DNA of 64,000 nt from Cycloclasticus sp. 46_120_T64 (GTDB lineage Bacteria > Pseudomonadota > Gammaproteobacteria > Methylococcales > Cycloclasticaceae): contig MAAM01000006.1 of the NCBI GenBank assembly GCA_002162695.1, forward strand, positions 62,001 through 126,000, given 5' to 3'. Below are positions 17,546-27,277 of the stretch, piece after piece. The translations under genes and the position numbers were made by a program. Below the pieces are notes generated by a model. It ran no database searches and was not told where the DNA came from. It saw only the letters and a program-made list of their open reading frames with translations. Positions within the stretch are counted from its first letter, which is position 1. Every line of letters begins with the position of its first letter.

Positions 17546-18642
17546 ATATTTTTCATTTACCCGATTTAGGTGAAGGCCTTCCCGATGCAGAAATTGTTGA
17601 GTGGCACGTCAGCGTAGGTGACAATATAAAAATAAATCAACCGTTAGTATCGGTAGAAACGGCCAAGGCGATCATCGACATCCCCTCGCCATTGAGCGGT
17701 AAAGTCAGCCATCTGTATGGACGCATTAACGAACTGATTAAAACCGGCGACCCCTTGGTTGAATTTGAGGGTGAAGGTCAGCGCGACACAGGCACCGTCG
17801 TTGGTGAAATGACCAACAACGATGCGTTAATTGATGAGCAACGCAACGACCAACAAAACGTCAGTGTTAACGCCAAAGCCAGCCCCGCCGTTAGAGCGCT
17901 CGCCCACCGAATGGAGGTCGATTTAGCGATGGTCACCCCGAGTGGCCACGATGGTTTAATCCAATCTGATGATATACGGCGAGTAGCAAGAATTCTCGCC
18001 GATATTGGCCCAATGAAACCACTTCGTGGTGTGCGCCGGGCGATGGCACGTAATATGAGCCAAGCTCATCTACAAGTAGCCCCTGCCACCGTGGTTGATG
18101 ACGCCGACATCAGCCTGATTCAGCAAACCGGTGACATCACTCCCAGATTAATTCGTGGGTTAATTGCCGCCTGTCAGGTCGAACCCGCATTAAATGCCTG
18201 GTTTGACGCCCACGCCACGGCTAGGCGCTTACTAAGCCCCATTCACCTAGGTTTGGCCGTCGATGCACCGCAAGGGCTGTTTGTCGCCGTCTTACGCGAT
18301 ATACAAAACGAGAACCTTGAGGGTATCAAACAACGGCTCGATGGCTTAAAACAAAAAATTTCTCAACGCAGCTTTTCCGCCGATGACTTACGCGGTTACA
18401 GCATAACCCTATCTAACTATGGCAGTATCGCCGGCCGCTATGCGATGCCCGTCGTGTTACCGCCAACCGTTGCGATTATTGGTGCAGGAAAGTCTCGAGA
18501 TGAGGCCGTCGTGGTTGATGGACAGGTCGTCATTCGTAATATACTCCCCCTATCCATTACTATCGATCACCGCGTAGTCACTGGCGGTGAGGCCACCCGC
18601 TTTTTGCACGCCATCATCAACGATCTACAACGGGCCGAGTAA
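17542..18642 (+). CDS. pdhC: Dihydrolipoamide acyltransferase E2
   Basis: 366 residues, short for an E2. A single lipoyl domain (residues 1-80) has the lipoyl lysine in SVETAKAIIDIPSP. An E1/E3-binding domain lies around 112-148 (SPAVRALAHRMEVDL), then the catalytic domain with ITIDHRVVTGGEATRF, whose DHR His is catalytic. The linkers are brief. The E3 partner is not encoded here; the lpd beyond the right edge could supply it. The stop lies 2 bases from the convergent DUF2064 gene. Confidence 0.9.
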   Translation: MNIFHLPDLGEGLPDAEIVEWHVSVGDNIKINQPLVSVETAKAIIDIPSPLSGKVSHLYGRINELIKTGDPLVEFEGEGQRDTGTVVGEMTNNDALIDEQRNDQQNVSVNAKASPAVRALAHRMEVDLAMVTPSGHDGLIQSDDIRRVARILADIGPMKPLRGVRRAMARNMSQAHLQVAPATVVDDADISLIQQTGDITPRLIRGLIAACQVEPALNAWFDAHATARRLLSPIHLGLAVDAPQGLFVAVLRDIQNENLEGIKQRLDGLKQKISQRSFSADDLRGYSITLSNYGSIAGRYAMPVVLPPTVAIIGAGKSRDEAVVVDGQVVIRNILPLSITIDHRVVTGGEATRFLHAIINDLQRAE

Positions 18643-18644
18643 AC

Positions 18645-19247
18645 CTAGCGCATGGCCTGCCAGCGGTGCAGATCTTCGATACGGTCGACATCCCATAACG
18701 TATCCAGCAAGCAGTGGCTCAACCCCGCATGATCCAACGCCAGCAAAGTTCGTTCTAATACGCTGGACTCACCCCAGCGAACCTCAGCAAACATTTTCCG
18801 GTGACTTTTTTTGCAAGCGATCAGCACAAAACCACCGTCTTCGGCCGGGCCTAACACCACATCCACTTGATCCAAGGCCGCAAACGCCTGATCTAAATAT
18901 TGCTCGCTCAGCAGCGGGCAATCAGCCCCCACCAACACCACCTTTTGATGCGTCGTCAAACCTTGCTGTAATGCGCACAACATCCGCTCGCCTAGCTCAG
19001 CTCCTTGCTGTGAACACAGGCGCAGCCCATACCTCGCTATACAGCGCTGAAAAAACTCATGCTGATCATCCGGCGCGCAATACAACTCGGTATCCGCCGC
19101 ATGATCAGCAACCAATCGTAGAGTCTTTTGCAATAACTCTAGGTACACATCACACGCCGCTTGCTCACCGATATCGGCAATCAGACGGGTTTTTACCAAA
19201 CCAGCCTGCGGTGCTTTAGTAAACATTTGTAGTAATTGTTTGGACAT
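18645..19247 (-). CDS. DUF2064 / TIGR04282-type glycosyltransferase
   Basis: 200 residues with a GT-A-like nucleotidyl/glycosyltransferase fold: FTKAPQAGLVKTRL at the start, VLVGADCPLL as the metal-binding region, and LGPAEDGGFVLIA. Family members are annotated as arsenosugar-biosynthesis or MobA-like transferases, but most have no tested function. GAAGGTGGG precedes the ATG. Neighbours (PDH operon, dapC) do not suggest a role. Confidence 0.82.
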   Translation of the reverse strand: MSKQLLQMFTKAPQAGLVKTRLIADIGEQAACDVYLELLQKTLRLVADHAADTELYCAPDDQHEFFQRCIARYGLRLCSQQGAELGERMLCALQQGLTTHQKVVLVGADCPLLSEQYLDQAFAALDQVDVVLGPAEDGGFVLIACKKSHRKMFAEVRWGESSVLERTLLALDHAGLSHCLLDTLWDVDRIEDLHRWQAMR

Positions 19248-19357
19248 AAAAAACCCACCTTCAGAACCATTAATTGAAACATATTTTTTAGATGCCGATT
19301 TTATCCTAAGCCCTAATCCCCTATACTAGCAGCCCATAGAAAACACAGCCCATTCGT

Positions 19358-20554
19358 ATGAACCCGGACTTAGCGCGACTGCAACCGTACCCTTTCGAAA
19401 AACTTGCCAGCATCAAACGTGGCATCATTCCGCCGGCATCCCTGCAGCACATCGCCCTATCCGTTGGTGAACCCAAGCACCCAACTCCGCAAATCATCAG
19501 CGAGGCCTTATTGGAACACTTGCATGGGCTGGGCCAATACCCAACCACCCGTGGTATCGTCGGGCTGAGTGAAAGCATCGCTAATTGGCTCAGCCAACGC
19601 TTTGCCATAGCCAGCGATAAGATCAACCCTGCAACTCATGTGTTACCGGTTAGCGGAACCCGTGAAGCGCTATTTTCCTTTGCCCAATGTATCGTCGAAC
19701 GAAATAAAAACAGCTTGGTCGCGATGCCCAACCCGTTTTATCAAATTTACGAGGGGGCCGCATTACTCGCCGGAGCGACGCCATTTTTCATCAATTGCGC
19801 CGAACAAAACGACTACCTACCGGACTACGATGCCGTTGATGATAGTACTTGGGAGCGCTGCCAATTACTCTACATCTGCAACCCAGGCAACCCCAGTGGC
19901 GCCACCCACAGTGCTCAGCAATTAGAACAACTGATTGAATTAGCCCATCGCTTCGACTTTATTATTGCCGCCGATGAATGCTATTCCGAAATTTATGATG
20001 AACAACAGGCCAAGCCCTTAGGTTTACTCGAAATTAGCGAACGTAGCGGCAATCCCGACTTTTCTCGCTGCGTGGTCTTCCATAGCCTATCCAAACGCTC
20101 GAATGCCCCCGGTTTACGCTCTGGTTTTGTTGCCGGCGATGCCAAGGTATTAAAAAGCTACTTCAGCTACCGAACATACCACGGTTGCACAATGCCGGTA
20201 CCCACCCAACACGCGAGTATTGCCGCGTGGAACGATGAGACTCACGTCAGCCACAATCGCGTACTATATGCGCAAAAATTCAATGATGTGATGACTATTT
20301 TAGCTAATAGCTTAGAGCTTAAAAAACCCGACGCTGGTTTTTACCTATGGGCAAAAACCCCTATTTCAGACATTGAATTCGCTGCTAAACTATTTGAGCA
20401 ACAACATATTACTGTGCTGCCGGGGCAATACCTCTCGCGTGAAACAGCCAACGGTAACCCTGGGCAAAACCATGTGCGCATGGCGCTAGTCGCTCCGGTC
20501 GAAGAGTGTAGCGAGGCTGCACACCGAATCAAACAATTTATAACAACACTTTAA
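19358..20554 (+). CDS. dapC: Succinyldiaminopimelate aminotransferase
   Basis: 398 residues, a fold-type I PLP aminotransferase. The PLP lysine is in HSLSKRSNAPGLRSGF, as in DapC, and CNPGNPSGA is the typical substrate/PLP loop. It converts N-succinyl-2-amino-6-oxopimelate to succinyl-diaminopimelate in lysine and peptidoglycan synthesis. dapD and dapE directly downstream make DapC much the best assignment. Confidence 0.93.
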   Translation: MNPDLARLQPYPFEKLASIKRGIIPPASLQHIALSVGEPKHPTPQIISEALLEHLHGLGQYPTTRGIVGLSESIANWLSQRFAIASDKINPATHVLPVSGTREALFSFAQCIVERNKNSLVAMPNPFYQIYEGAALLAGATPFFINCAEQNDYLPDYDAVDDSTWERCQLLYICNPGNPSGATHSAQQLEQLIELAHRFDFIIAADECYSEIYDEQQAKPLGLLEISERSGNPDFSRCVVFHSLSKRSNAPGLRSGFVAGDAKVLKSYFSYRTYHGCTMPVPTQHASIAAWNDETHVSHNRVLYAQKFNDVMTILANSLELKKPDAGFYLWAKTPISDIEFAAKLFEQQHITVLPGQYLSRETANGNPGQNHVRMALVAPVEECSEAAHRIKQFITTL

Positions 20555-20589
20555 CGTTAATTACACCGTTTTAAATACAGGATAAATAC

Positions 20590-21408
20590 ATGCAAAACCT
20601 TGAAAAAATCGTCAACGAAGCCTTCGAAAACCGTGCTGACTTCGACTCAAAAACCGTCTCTGCTGAAATCCGCTCAGCGGTTGAAAAATCACTTCAGCTA
20701 CTCGATAGTGGCGAAGCACGCGTTGCTGAAAAGAAAGATGGCGACTGGGTTGTTAACCAATGGTTGAAAAAAGCCGTTTTATTATCATTCAAAATCAACG
20801 ACAACCGCCCGATGGAAAGTGGAGCGACCCAGTATTACGATAAAGTAGAATCAAAATTCGCTGGCTATACAGAGCAAGACTTTATTGATGGTGGCATGCG
20901 CGTTGTACCTCCTGCCGCAGTTAGAGCCGGTTCGTACATTGCTTCAAACGTGGTATTAATGCCATCTTATGTCAACATTGGTGCGTATGTAGATAGCGGT
21001 ACCATGGTTGATACTTGGGCCACCGTAGGTTCATGCGCACAAATTGGTAAGAACGTTCATCTATCCGGTGGTGTTGGTATTGGTGGCGTACTCGAGCCAT
21101 TACAAGCGGGACCGACCATCATCGAAGATAACTGCTTTATTGGCGCACGTTCTGAAGTGGTAGAAGGCGTTATTGTTGAAGAAGGTTCAGTTATTTCAAT
21201 GGGCGTATACATTGGCCAAAGCACTAAAATCTTCAACCGGATGACCGGTGAAATTACCTACGGCCGTGTTCCTGCGTACTCCGTTGTGGTTCCTGGCAGC
21301 CTACCGTCTGAAGACGGCTCGCACAGCCTATATGCAGCGATCATCATCAAAACAGTGGATGCTAAAACGCGCAGCAAAACTGGCTTAAACGAACTCTTAA
21401 GAGATTAA
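20590..21408 (+). CDS. dapD: Tetrahydrodipicolinate N-succinyltransferase
   Basis: 272 residues. It has a left-handed beta-helix formed by hexapeptide repeats from about residue 105 to 235 ([33 protein letters not shown]). It transfers succinyl from succinyl-CoA to tetrahydrodipicolinate. Succinyl-CoA links this to the SucAB complex also encoded in the window. The length matches E. coli DapD. Confidence 0.97.
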   Translation: MQNLEKIVNEAFENRADFDSKTVSAEIRSAVEKSLQLLDSGEARVAEKKDGDWVVNQWLKKAVLLSFKINDNRPMESGATQYYDKVESKFAGYTEQDFIDGGMRVVPPAAVRAGSYIASNVVLMPSYVNIGAYVDSGTMVDTWATVGSCAQIGKNVHLSGGVGIGGVLEPLQAGPTIIEDNCFIGARSEVVEGVIVEEGSVISMGVYIGQSTKIFNRMTGEITYGRVPAYSVVVPGSLPSEDGSHSLYAAIIIKTVDAKTRSKTGLNELLRD

Positions 21409-21409
21409 T

Positions 21410-21760
21410 ATGGACGTCGTCTTATACGGTATCAATAATTGCGACACGATAAAAAAAGCCAAGCGCTGGCTGGCTGAAAACAATATCGAGTTTAACTTTC
21501 ACGACTACCGTAAAGACGGCTTAAGCGAGTCATTATTAAACCAGCTAGAGGATAACCTCGGCTGGCAAGCGATGATTAATAAACGCGGCACCACATGGCG
21601 TAAATTAGCGGAAGAAACCAAGTCTGCGATTGATCAGGACTCCGCGCTCGCTCTAATGGCTGAGAACCCTGCCATTATTAAGCGCCCGATTCTTACCTAC
21701 GCAGGCTCATTTGAACTGGGCTTTTCCAACGATAAATATCAACAACTTCTTATACCATGA
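21410..21760 (+). CDS. yffB: ArsC/Spx-family protein (YffB-like)
   Basis: 116 residues with a thioredoxin-like ArsC fold. The N-terminus [16 protein letters not shown] holds the family Cys, and [16 protein letters not shown] is the C-terminal signature. YffB is encoded just before dapE in E. coli too, so the location is conserved. It starts 1 base after the dapD stop and overlaps dapE as ATGA. Arsenate reductase activity is not established for this branch. Confidence 0.9.
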   Translation: MDVVLYGINNCDTIKKAKRWLAENNIEFNFHDYRKDGLSESLLNQLEDNLGWQAMINKRGTTWRKLAEETKSAIDQDSALALMAENPAIIKRPILTYAGSFELGFSNDKYQQLLIP

Positions 21761-22884
21761 GTGAAACCTTAGAACTAACCAAGGCCTTACTGAAAAAAGT
21801 CTCGCTAACCCCTGAAGACGCTGGCTGCATGGATTTAATGGCCGACTACTTACAACAGCGTGGTTTTAATATCGAATGGCTGAACTTCGGTGAGACCAAA
21901 AACCTCTGGGCGCGCCGTGGTAACAGCGCCCCCTTATTTGCCTTTGCAGGCCATACCGACGTGGTGCCTACCGGCCCAGTAGAGGAATGGGACTCACCAC
22001 CGTTTGAACCCACCCTTAAAGATGGTTTATTGTATGCCCGTGGCGCAGCCGATATGAAAGGCAGTTTAGCGGCGATGTTAACCGCCTGTGATAGTTTTAT
22101 CGCCGAACATTCTACCCACCAAGGGTCGATTGCCTTTTTAATCACCAGTGATGAAGAAGGCCCCGCACACGATGGCACCATCAGGGTGATGCAAACGCTC
22201 GATGCGCGTAATGAAAAAATTGATTATTGCATCGTTGGCGAACCCACTAGCCATAAAGTCTTTGGCGATATGGTACGGGTGGGTCGCCGTGGTTCAATTA
22301 ATGGGTATTTAAGCCTGATTGGTAAACAAGGGCACGTCGCTTACCCTGAATTGGTAGAAAACCCCATCCATGCCTTTACCCCTATTCTGCAGCTCTTAAC
22401 CCAAGAAACCTGGGATAACGGCAATGAATTTTTCCCACCCACTAGCTTTCAAATATCAAACATCAATGCCGGAACCGGTGTTGAAAATGTTGTCCCCGGC
22501 ACCTTAAAAGTCGTCTTTAACCTACGTTTTTCCAGTGAATTAACGCCTGAAGAAATCAAGCGTCGGATCACCTATATGGTTGATCAAAATTCAGATAACT
22601 ACGAATTAATTTGGAAAGTATCCGGCCTACCGTTTATTACCGAGCGCGGTGAACTCAGCGATGCCGTTGAACAAGCCTTACTCGATGAAACCGGCAGCAA
22701 ACCCATATTATCAACCGCCGGTGGCACCTCTGATGGACGCTTTATTGCCCCCAGTGGCGCGCAGGTGATTGAGCTTGGGCCGATTAATGAAAGTATTCAC
22801 AAAATTAATGAATGCGTGAGCGTGAGCGATTTAGACCAGCTATCACGCGCTTACCATAAAATATTAGCCAATCTACTAACGTAA
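21757..22884 (+). CDS. dapE: Succinyl-diaminopimelate desuccinylase
   Basis: 375 residues, a dizinc M20-family hydrolase. Metal ligands are in [11 protein letters not shown] (His, Asp), [10 protein letters not shown] (Asp), ITSDEEGPA (Glu, with the catalytic Glu beside it), IVGEPTS and [14 protein letters not shown] (His). It releases diaminopimelate from its succinyl form. It completes the dapC-dapD-yffB-dapE run and is translationally coupled to yffB. Confidence 0.97.
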   Translation: MSETLELTKALLKKVSLTPEDAGCMDLMADYLQQRGFNIEWLNFGETKNLWARRGNSAPLFAFAGHTDVVPTGPVEEWDSPPFEPTLKDGLLYARGAADMKGSLAAMLTACDSFIAEHSTHQGSIAFLITSDEEGPAHDGTIRVMQTLDARNEKIDYCIVGEPTSHKVFGDMVRVGRRGSINGYLSLIGKQGHVAYPELVENPIHAFTPILQLLTQETWDNGNEFFPPTSFQISNINAGTGVENVVPGTLKVVFNLRFSSELTPEEIKRRITYMVDQNSDNYELIWKVSGLPFITERGELSDAVEQALLDETGSKPILSTAGGTSDGRFIAPSGAQVIELGPINESIHKINECVSVSDLDQLSRAYHKILANLLT

Positions 22885-22901
22885 CCACTTAAGGAAACCA
22901 C

Positions 22902-24251
22902 ATGTCTAATCACTTCGACTATATTGCCATTGGCGGCGGTAGCGGCGGTATCGCGGGGGTTAACCGTGCCGCACAGTATGGCGCTAAATGCGCCATCGTC
23001 GAACAAGATCGTTTAGGCGGCACCTGCGTTAACGTGGGCTGTGTACCGAAAAAAGTCATGTGGTTTGCCGCAGCAACCGCCGATAGTATTCAGCACGCTG
23101 CTAATTATGGTTTTGATGTATCACTCAAGAAATTCGACTGGGCAATATTAAAACAACGCAGAGACGCCTACATTAAACGGCTAAATGGCATTTATGCTAA
23201 TAACCTAGATAATAATAAGGTCAGCCATATAAACGGTACAGCAACCTTTATAGACGCGAACACCATACAAGTTGGCGATCAGCAATATACCGCTGATAAG
23301 TTCCTTATCGCCACCGGTGGTAAACCTACTATACCGAATATTCCAGGGGCAGAATATGGCATCAGTTCTGATGGTTTTTTTGAGCTTGAACAACAAGCTA
23401 AAAAAGTAGCCATCGTCGGTGCTGGTTTTATCGCCGTTGAGCTTGCGGGTGTTTACCAAGCCCTAGGTACTCAAGTAACGTTAATTCTTCGTGGTGACCA
23501 TGCACTACGCCAATTCGACAGCATGTTAGGCACCGAACTATCAAAAGCCATGCAACAACAGGGTATACAACTGGTATTACAAACAAGCCCTAGCTCAATC
23601 GAAAAAAACGAACAAGGTAAGTTGATTATCAACAGCGAGCAAGGTGCGCTTGAAGGTGAATTTGATGAACTTATTTGGGCGATTGGCCGGCAAGCAAATA
23701 CCGACTCACTCAACATAGAAAAAGCCGCCGTCTCTCTCGATAAAAAAGGTTTTATTGTTACCGATCAATGGCAGCAAACCACTCAACAAAACATTTATTC
23801 CGTTGGTGATGTAACTGGACGAGCTGCGTTAACACCGGTTGCCATTGCCGCCGCCAGAAGACTCAGCGACCGTTTATTTAACGGCCAAACCGAGCGTAAA
23901 CTTGATTATGACCTAATCCCCAGTGTCATCTTCTCGCACCCACCCATCGGTACCATTGGCTTAACCGAACAACAGGCTAAAGAGCAGTACGGGGAGCAGG
24001 TAAAAATATACACCTCAAGCTTTAACCCAATGACTCAGGCACTATCCGATGTTAAACAGCCGACCACCATGAAATTGGTAACTGTTGGTGATGATGAAAA
24101 AATCATCGGTTGCCACCTGTTTGGTGAAAGCTCCGATGAAATACTTCAAGGTTTTGCCGTCGCCATTAAAATGGGTGCAACAAAAAAAGATTTTGACGAC
24201 ACCATTGCCATTCACCCAACTAATGCTGAAGAATTGGTAACGATGAGGTAA
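22902..24251 (+). CDS. gor: Glutathione reductase
   Basis: 449 residues, an FAD flavoprotein disulfide reductase. GGGSGGIAGVNRAA binds FAD, GGTCVNVGCVPKKVMW holds the redox-active disulfide, and VGAGFIAVELAGV is the NADPH site. The C-terminal AIHPTNAEELVTMR has the His-Glu pair of glutathione reductases; the length is that of E. coli Gor. AAGGAAACCAC precedes the ATG. It lies 18 bases after dapE. It keeps glutathione reduced, which glyoxalase I in this window needs. Confidence 0.95.
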   Translation: MSNHFDYIAIGGGSGGIAGVNRAAQYGAKCAIVEQDRLGGTCVNVGCVPKKVMWFAAATADSIQHAANYGFDVSLKKFDWAILKQRRDAYIKRLNGIYANNLDNNKVSHINGTATFIDANTIQVGDQQYTADKFLIATGGKPTIPNIPGAEYGISSDGFFELEQQAKKVAIVGAGFIAVELAGVYQALGTQVTLILRGDHALRQFDSMLGTELSKAMQQQGIQLVLQTSPSSIEKNEQGKLIINSEQGALEGEFDELIWAIGRQANTDSLNIEKAAVSLDKKGFIVTDQWQQTTQQNIYSVGDVTGRAALTPVAIAAARRLSDRLFNGQTERKLDYDLIPSVIFSHPPIGTIGLTEQQAKEQYGEQVKIYTSSFNPMTQALSDVKQPTTMKLVTVGDDEKIIGCHLFGESSDEILQGFAVAIKMGATKKDFDDTIAIHPTNAEELVTMR

Positions 24252-24359
24252 CTTAACAACCGTTTTCAACTAAAGACGGTGGGTTAAAAGCCGAGGGCTG
24301 AAAATCTTTCTTGGATCAAAACATGAACACAGGGAATACCTAAAAGGTAGAGGTTTCGT

Positions 24360-25271
24360 TTAGCAAGCCTTTAGGTCAATCATTAACTCCGCCTCACTAA
24401 AGTTCAGCTTTACAAGCTCCCTAACCACCTCGTCAAGAAACATATTCATATTCCCTAAGTCTTTTAAGTTTTCATTTTTACCTGAAAAAAAGTACTCTTC
24501 TCCATGAGCAATATTACTTCTCAAACCATATAGCTTCCCCCATATTTTCACTATATTCTCTGCACCAAAATATGCTGAACAATCGGGTTTTTGGTCAAAT
24601 TTCTTAGTCAGAAGGTTAATCTTATTTTTTACTTGCGAGGCTATTGAATCTAAATTTTCGATTTGTGTTGGCTTATGCACAACCAAAGACTCTATTATCG
24701 AAAATAAAGAAAGCGTGAGCAAACTTGAACCCGCATGTAATTTACTACTGGAGTAATACATATCTAAACTACGTCCCAAACTTGGCGCCTTCTTCAATTC
24801 CTCATGGAAATATTTAAGTTTCTCAAGCTCACCTTTGCTGACCACCCCTCCTCCATTTCTAGAGCATTCAGACAGAAAGTTTTCATTACTATGCCCTCCA
24901 AAAATATGGCCATATTTACCTCCGTGATGAGAATCCTTCTGAAATAAGGCAGTATCTCCCAATAATATTTTTGGTGTTATTAAAACAGCAACTCTTTGAA
25001 GCTCATGTATTTCATGATTATTCCCATTAAATGCTACAACAAAAAACTCTTTAGGCTCAGTCCCAGTTGACTTCACCCTTTCATACCCCTCTGCGCCTAA
25101 TAAAAAACACGCGTAAGCACCATAAGTTTTTACTAAGTGCTCAATAAAGTTATCTGCTTCCCAAGTCTTTGCTTTCCTTAAAACCAAACCTTCTGATAAC
25201 CGGAAGGGCAGCACCTCTTCGTCAAAGGACACCGTTGAGTATATAAAGCCTAAACCGCCATAAAATTCCAT
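24360..25271 (-). CDS. HEPN-like (Apea-type) hypothetical protein
   Basis: 303 residues, no membrane segment. The C-terminal third carries LYGLRSNIAHGEEYF, an RxxxxH motif (Arg251, His256) of the kind found in HEPN/Apea domains, many of which are ribonucleases in defence or toxin-antitoxin settings. The N-terminal ~150 residues are not recognised; a GGHSNENF segment stands out. Codon use is clearly more A/T-rich than in gor and zapE on either side, suggesting acquisition. GAGGATGAA precedes the ATG. No antitoxin-like partner is next to it. Function unknown; the HEPN call rests on one motif and its helical setting. Confidence 0.65.
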   Translation of the reverse strand: MEFYGGLGFIYSTVSFDEEVLPFRLSEGLVLRKAKTWEADNFIEHLVKTYGAYACFLLGAEGYERVKSTGTEPKEFFVVAFNGNNHEIHELQRVAVLITPKILLGDTALFQKDSHHGGKYGHIFGGHSNENFLSECSRNGGGVVSKGELEKLKYFHEELKKAPSLGRSLDMYYSSSKLHAGSSLLTLSLFSIIESLVVHKPTQIENLDSIASQVKNKINLLTKKFDQKPDCSAYFGAENIVKIWGKLYGLRSNIAHGEEYFFSGKNENLKDLGNMNMFLDEVVRELVKLNFSEAELMIDLKAC

Positions 25272-25360
25272 TTCATCCTCAATTATCTGTAACTATGAGC
25301 ACCCTTAAAAAGTAAGCGCTAATACTATCAACCTCACTCACTGACAGGTAAGAGCCTCAC

Positions 25361-25376
25361 CCGTAGTCTACTACGG
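25361..25376 (-). terminator. Hairpin after the DUF1244 gene
   Basis: CCGTAG TCTA CTACGG forms a 6-bp stem just beyond the stop of the DUF1244 gene. There is no T-run, so it is a weak terminator candidate or a barrier between that gene and the HEPN-like gene. Confidence 0.35.
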
Positions 25377-25391
25377 CAAATTCACCCTCTA

Positions 25392-25703
25392 TCAACCGCC
25401 AGCTTTTTTCCGCCGCGCCTCACCCTCTTCAAACGCCGCCAATTGTTCAGGCGTTGCTGGTTTTTGGTACAAACCTTTCCATTCTTTAAATGGCATACCA
25501 TAAATCACTTCTCGCGCCGCGTCATAATCCATCTCAACATCACGCTCCTTGGCTTCGGCCATATACCACTTAGCAAAACAATTACGGCAAAAATCGGCCA
25601 AATTCATTAAGTCTATATTTTGCACCTCGGTGTTGCTTTGAAAGTGTTTAACAATGCGGCGAAATGAGGCCGCTTCAATTTCTAATTGGGTTTGTTTATC
25701 CAT
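25392..25703 (-). CDS. DUF1244 family protein
   Basis: 103 residues. The FxRIVKHFQ helix followed by LADFCRNCFAKWYMAEAKER and YGMPFKEWKGLYQ is the DUF1244 pattern; a CRNC Cys pair is conserved. The family is small, soluble and of unknown function, common in alpha- and gammaproteobacteria. GGAGAATT gives a good ribosome-binding site 14 bases after the zapE stop, so it is likely in one unit with zapE. Confidence 0.85.
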   Translation of the reverse strand: MDKQTQLEIEAASFRRIVKHFQSNTEVQNIDLMNLADFCRNCFAKWYMAEAKERDVEMDYDAAREVIYGMPFKEWKGLYQKPATPEQLAAFEEGEARRKKAGG

Positions 25704-25717
25704 AATAATTCTCCAAG

Positions 25718-26824
25718 TTATGGTAAATGTGCACGTTCTAAATATTCATGGGATTGCATTTCAAGTAAGCGGCTCACGGTACGCTCAAATGGGAAGGCCA
25801 TTTTTTCACCCTGATACAGTTTTTCTGGTCGAACCTCTGCCGATAAAATCAATTTAACGTTATGCGCATATAACTCGTCGATCAAATTGATAAAACGATT
25901 CGCTGCATCATTGTTCGTATCATTCATCACCGGTACATCCGAGACCAGCACGGTGTGAAAACAACGTGAGATTTCAATATAATCCGCTGAACCACGCGGA
26001 ATATCGCAAATAATATCAAAGTCGAACCACACCACACCTTCAGCACACTGCCTGACTTGCACGGTACGCCCCTCTAATTCGAGGCTTGATTCAAATTGCA
26101 CATCCGCCACCGTCATATGCTCGAATAAGGTCGATAACACCCCATCCGCTTCTTCATCTAAGGGTGAATGATAAATTTCCGCTTGTTCTAGTTCACGTAG
26201 CCGGTAGTCAGTTCCGCTGTCCAGCTTAAGGACATCACAATTATTTTTTAGTGCTTCAATAGCGGGAAGGAATCGTGCGCGTTGTAGACCATTTTTATAC
26301 AACCCATCCGGCTCAATATTGGAGGTGGCCACCAAACAAATCCCTCGATCAAATAGGGCTTCAAACAAGCGCCCTAGAATCATCGCATCGGTAATGTCCG
26401 AGACAAAAAACTCGTCGAAACAAAGTACCCGACAATCTTTAACTGTTTGATCAGCGATAATTTGTAAGGGATCACTGACATTACCCAGTAAGGCTAACTG
26501 CTGGTGAACCTTCTGCATAAAACGGTGAAAATGGGTGCGCTGTTTTTGCTCGAACGGTAATGAATCATAAAACACATCCATTAAATAGGTTTTACCCTGG
26601 CCTACACCACCCCATAAGTACAAGCCTGTTGCAGCTTTAACGGTGGTTTTCTGCTCACGCTTGAATTTGGCAAAAAAACCTTTTTTTTCAACCGCAACGG
26701 GCGCGATAGGTTGCAGCAACGTTTTGTACAAATCATTCAATCGCTGAATAATTGCGTGTTGCGCATCATCTTTAATAAAACCGTTTTGCGTTTGATCGGC
26801 TAGATATCGATCTAATGGACTCAT
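25718..26824 (-). CDS. zapE: Cell division ATPase ZapE (AFG1-like)
   Basis: 368 residues, an AAA-type P-loop ATPase. Walker A is GLYLWGGVGQGKTYLMDVF, Walker B is RVLCFDEFFVSD, and ATSNIEPDGLYKNGLQR is typical of AFG1/ZapE. E. coli ZapE acts at the Z ring, and the family is related to mitochondrial Lace1/Afg1. The gene starts ATGAGTCC and has its own gap upstream. Confidence 0.95.
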   Translation of the reverse strand: MSPLDRYLADQTQNGFIKDDAQHAIIQRLNDLYKTLLQPIAPVAVEKKGFFAKFKREQKTTVKAATGLYLWGGVGQGKTYLMDVFYDSLPFEQKQRTHFHRFMQKVHQQLALLGNVSDPLQIIADQTVKDCRVLCFDEFFVSDITDAMILGRLFEALFDRGICLVATSNIEPDGLYKNGLQRARFLPAIEALKNNCDVLKLDSGTDYRLRELEQAEIYHSPLDEEADGVLSTLFEHMTVADVQFESSLELEGRTVQVRQCAEGVVWFDFDIICDIPRGSADYIEISRCFHTVLVSDVPVMNDTNNDAANRFINLIDELYAHNVKLILSAEVRPEKLYQGEKMAFPFERTVSRLLEMQSHEYLERAHLP

Positions 26825-26932
26825 AGTGGAAAGTAATTAATTGTGTTAGATTGGATGGCTCAAATAAATCAAGCAAGCTGTAGATGGTTTAAATTAGCAG
26901 TTGTTATCCTTGCATTGTAGCAATTATCACCT

Positions 26933-27265
26933 ATGAATATTCAAGCAAATTCGCCGAATAGCAGCCTAATAAGCCCTGCAAAAAAGCCGCTTAGCAAGCC
27001 GGCACAAGCGACCGAGCGAGTTGATAATCCGCGTAACGATGAAAAACAAACTAACAGCCTTGCCCCCACCAACGATACTGAACGCTCGAAACTTTTTGAC
27101 CAACTCGAATCCCTCGATAAAAAACAAGCCGTCAATTTCCGCCCCAGCGCGCTGGAAAATAAAAACCAATCATCTATTCAATCCTATATAACAACCCAGT
27201 CCCTCGCCGAACAAGAGTTACGCGATGAATTACAGCAACAACTCGGCATCGACGTATTAGCTTAA
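26933..27265 (+). CDS. Hypothetical protein upstream of yciB
   Basis: 110 residues, hydrophilic, rich in Asn, Gln, Ser and Pro, with no signal peptide or membrane segment. The N-terminal half looks disordered; the end (SLAEQELRDELQQQLGIDVLA) should be helical. It does not match a family I recognise. It begins 108 bases from the divergent zapE and ends 12 bases before yciB, so it is probably first in a yciB-bolA-parvulin unit. The close spacing and an intact frame support a real gene. Confidence 0.6.
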   Translation: MNIQANSPNSSLISPAKKPLSKPAQATERVDNPRNDEKQTNSLAPTNDTERSKLFDQLESLDKKQAVNFRPSALENKNQSSIQSYITTQSLAEQELRDELQQQLGIDVLA

Positions 27266-27277
27266 GCAACCACACGT

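Noticed and set aside
18587-19219. 210-codon plus-strand open frame opposite the DUF2064 gene
   Set aside because: Low-complexity Pro/Thr/His-rich product, antisense to a gene with clear family motifs and a good ribosome-binding site.
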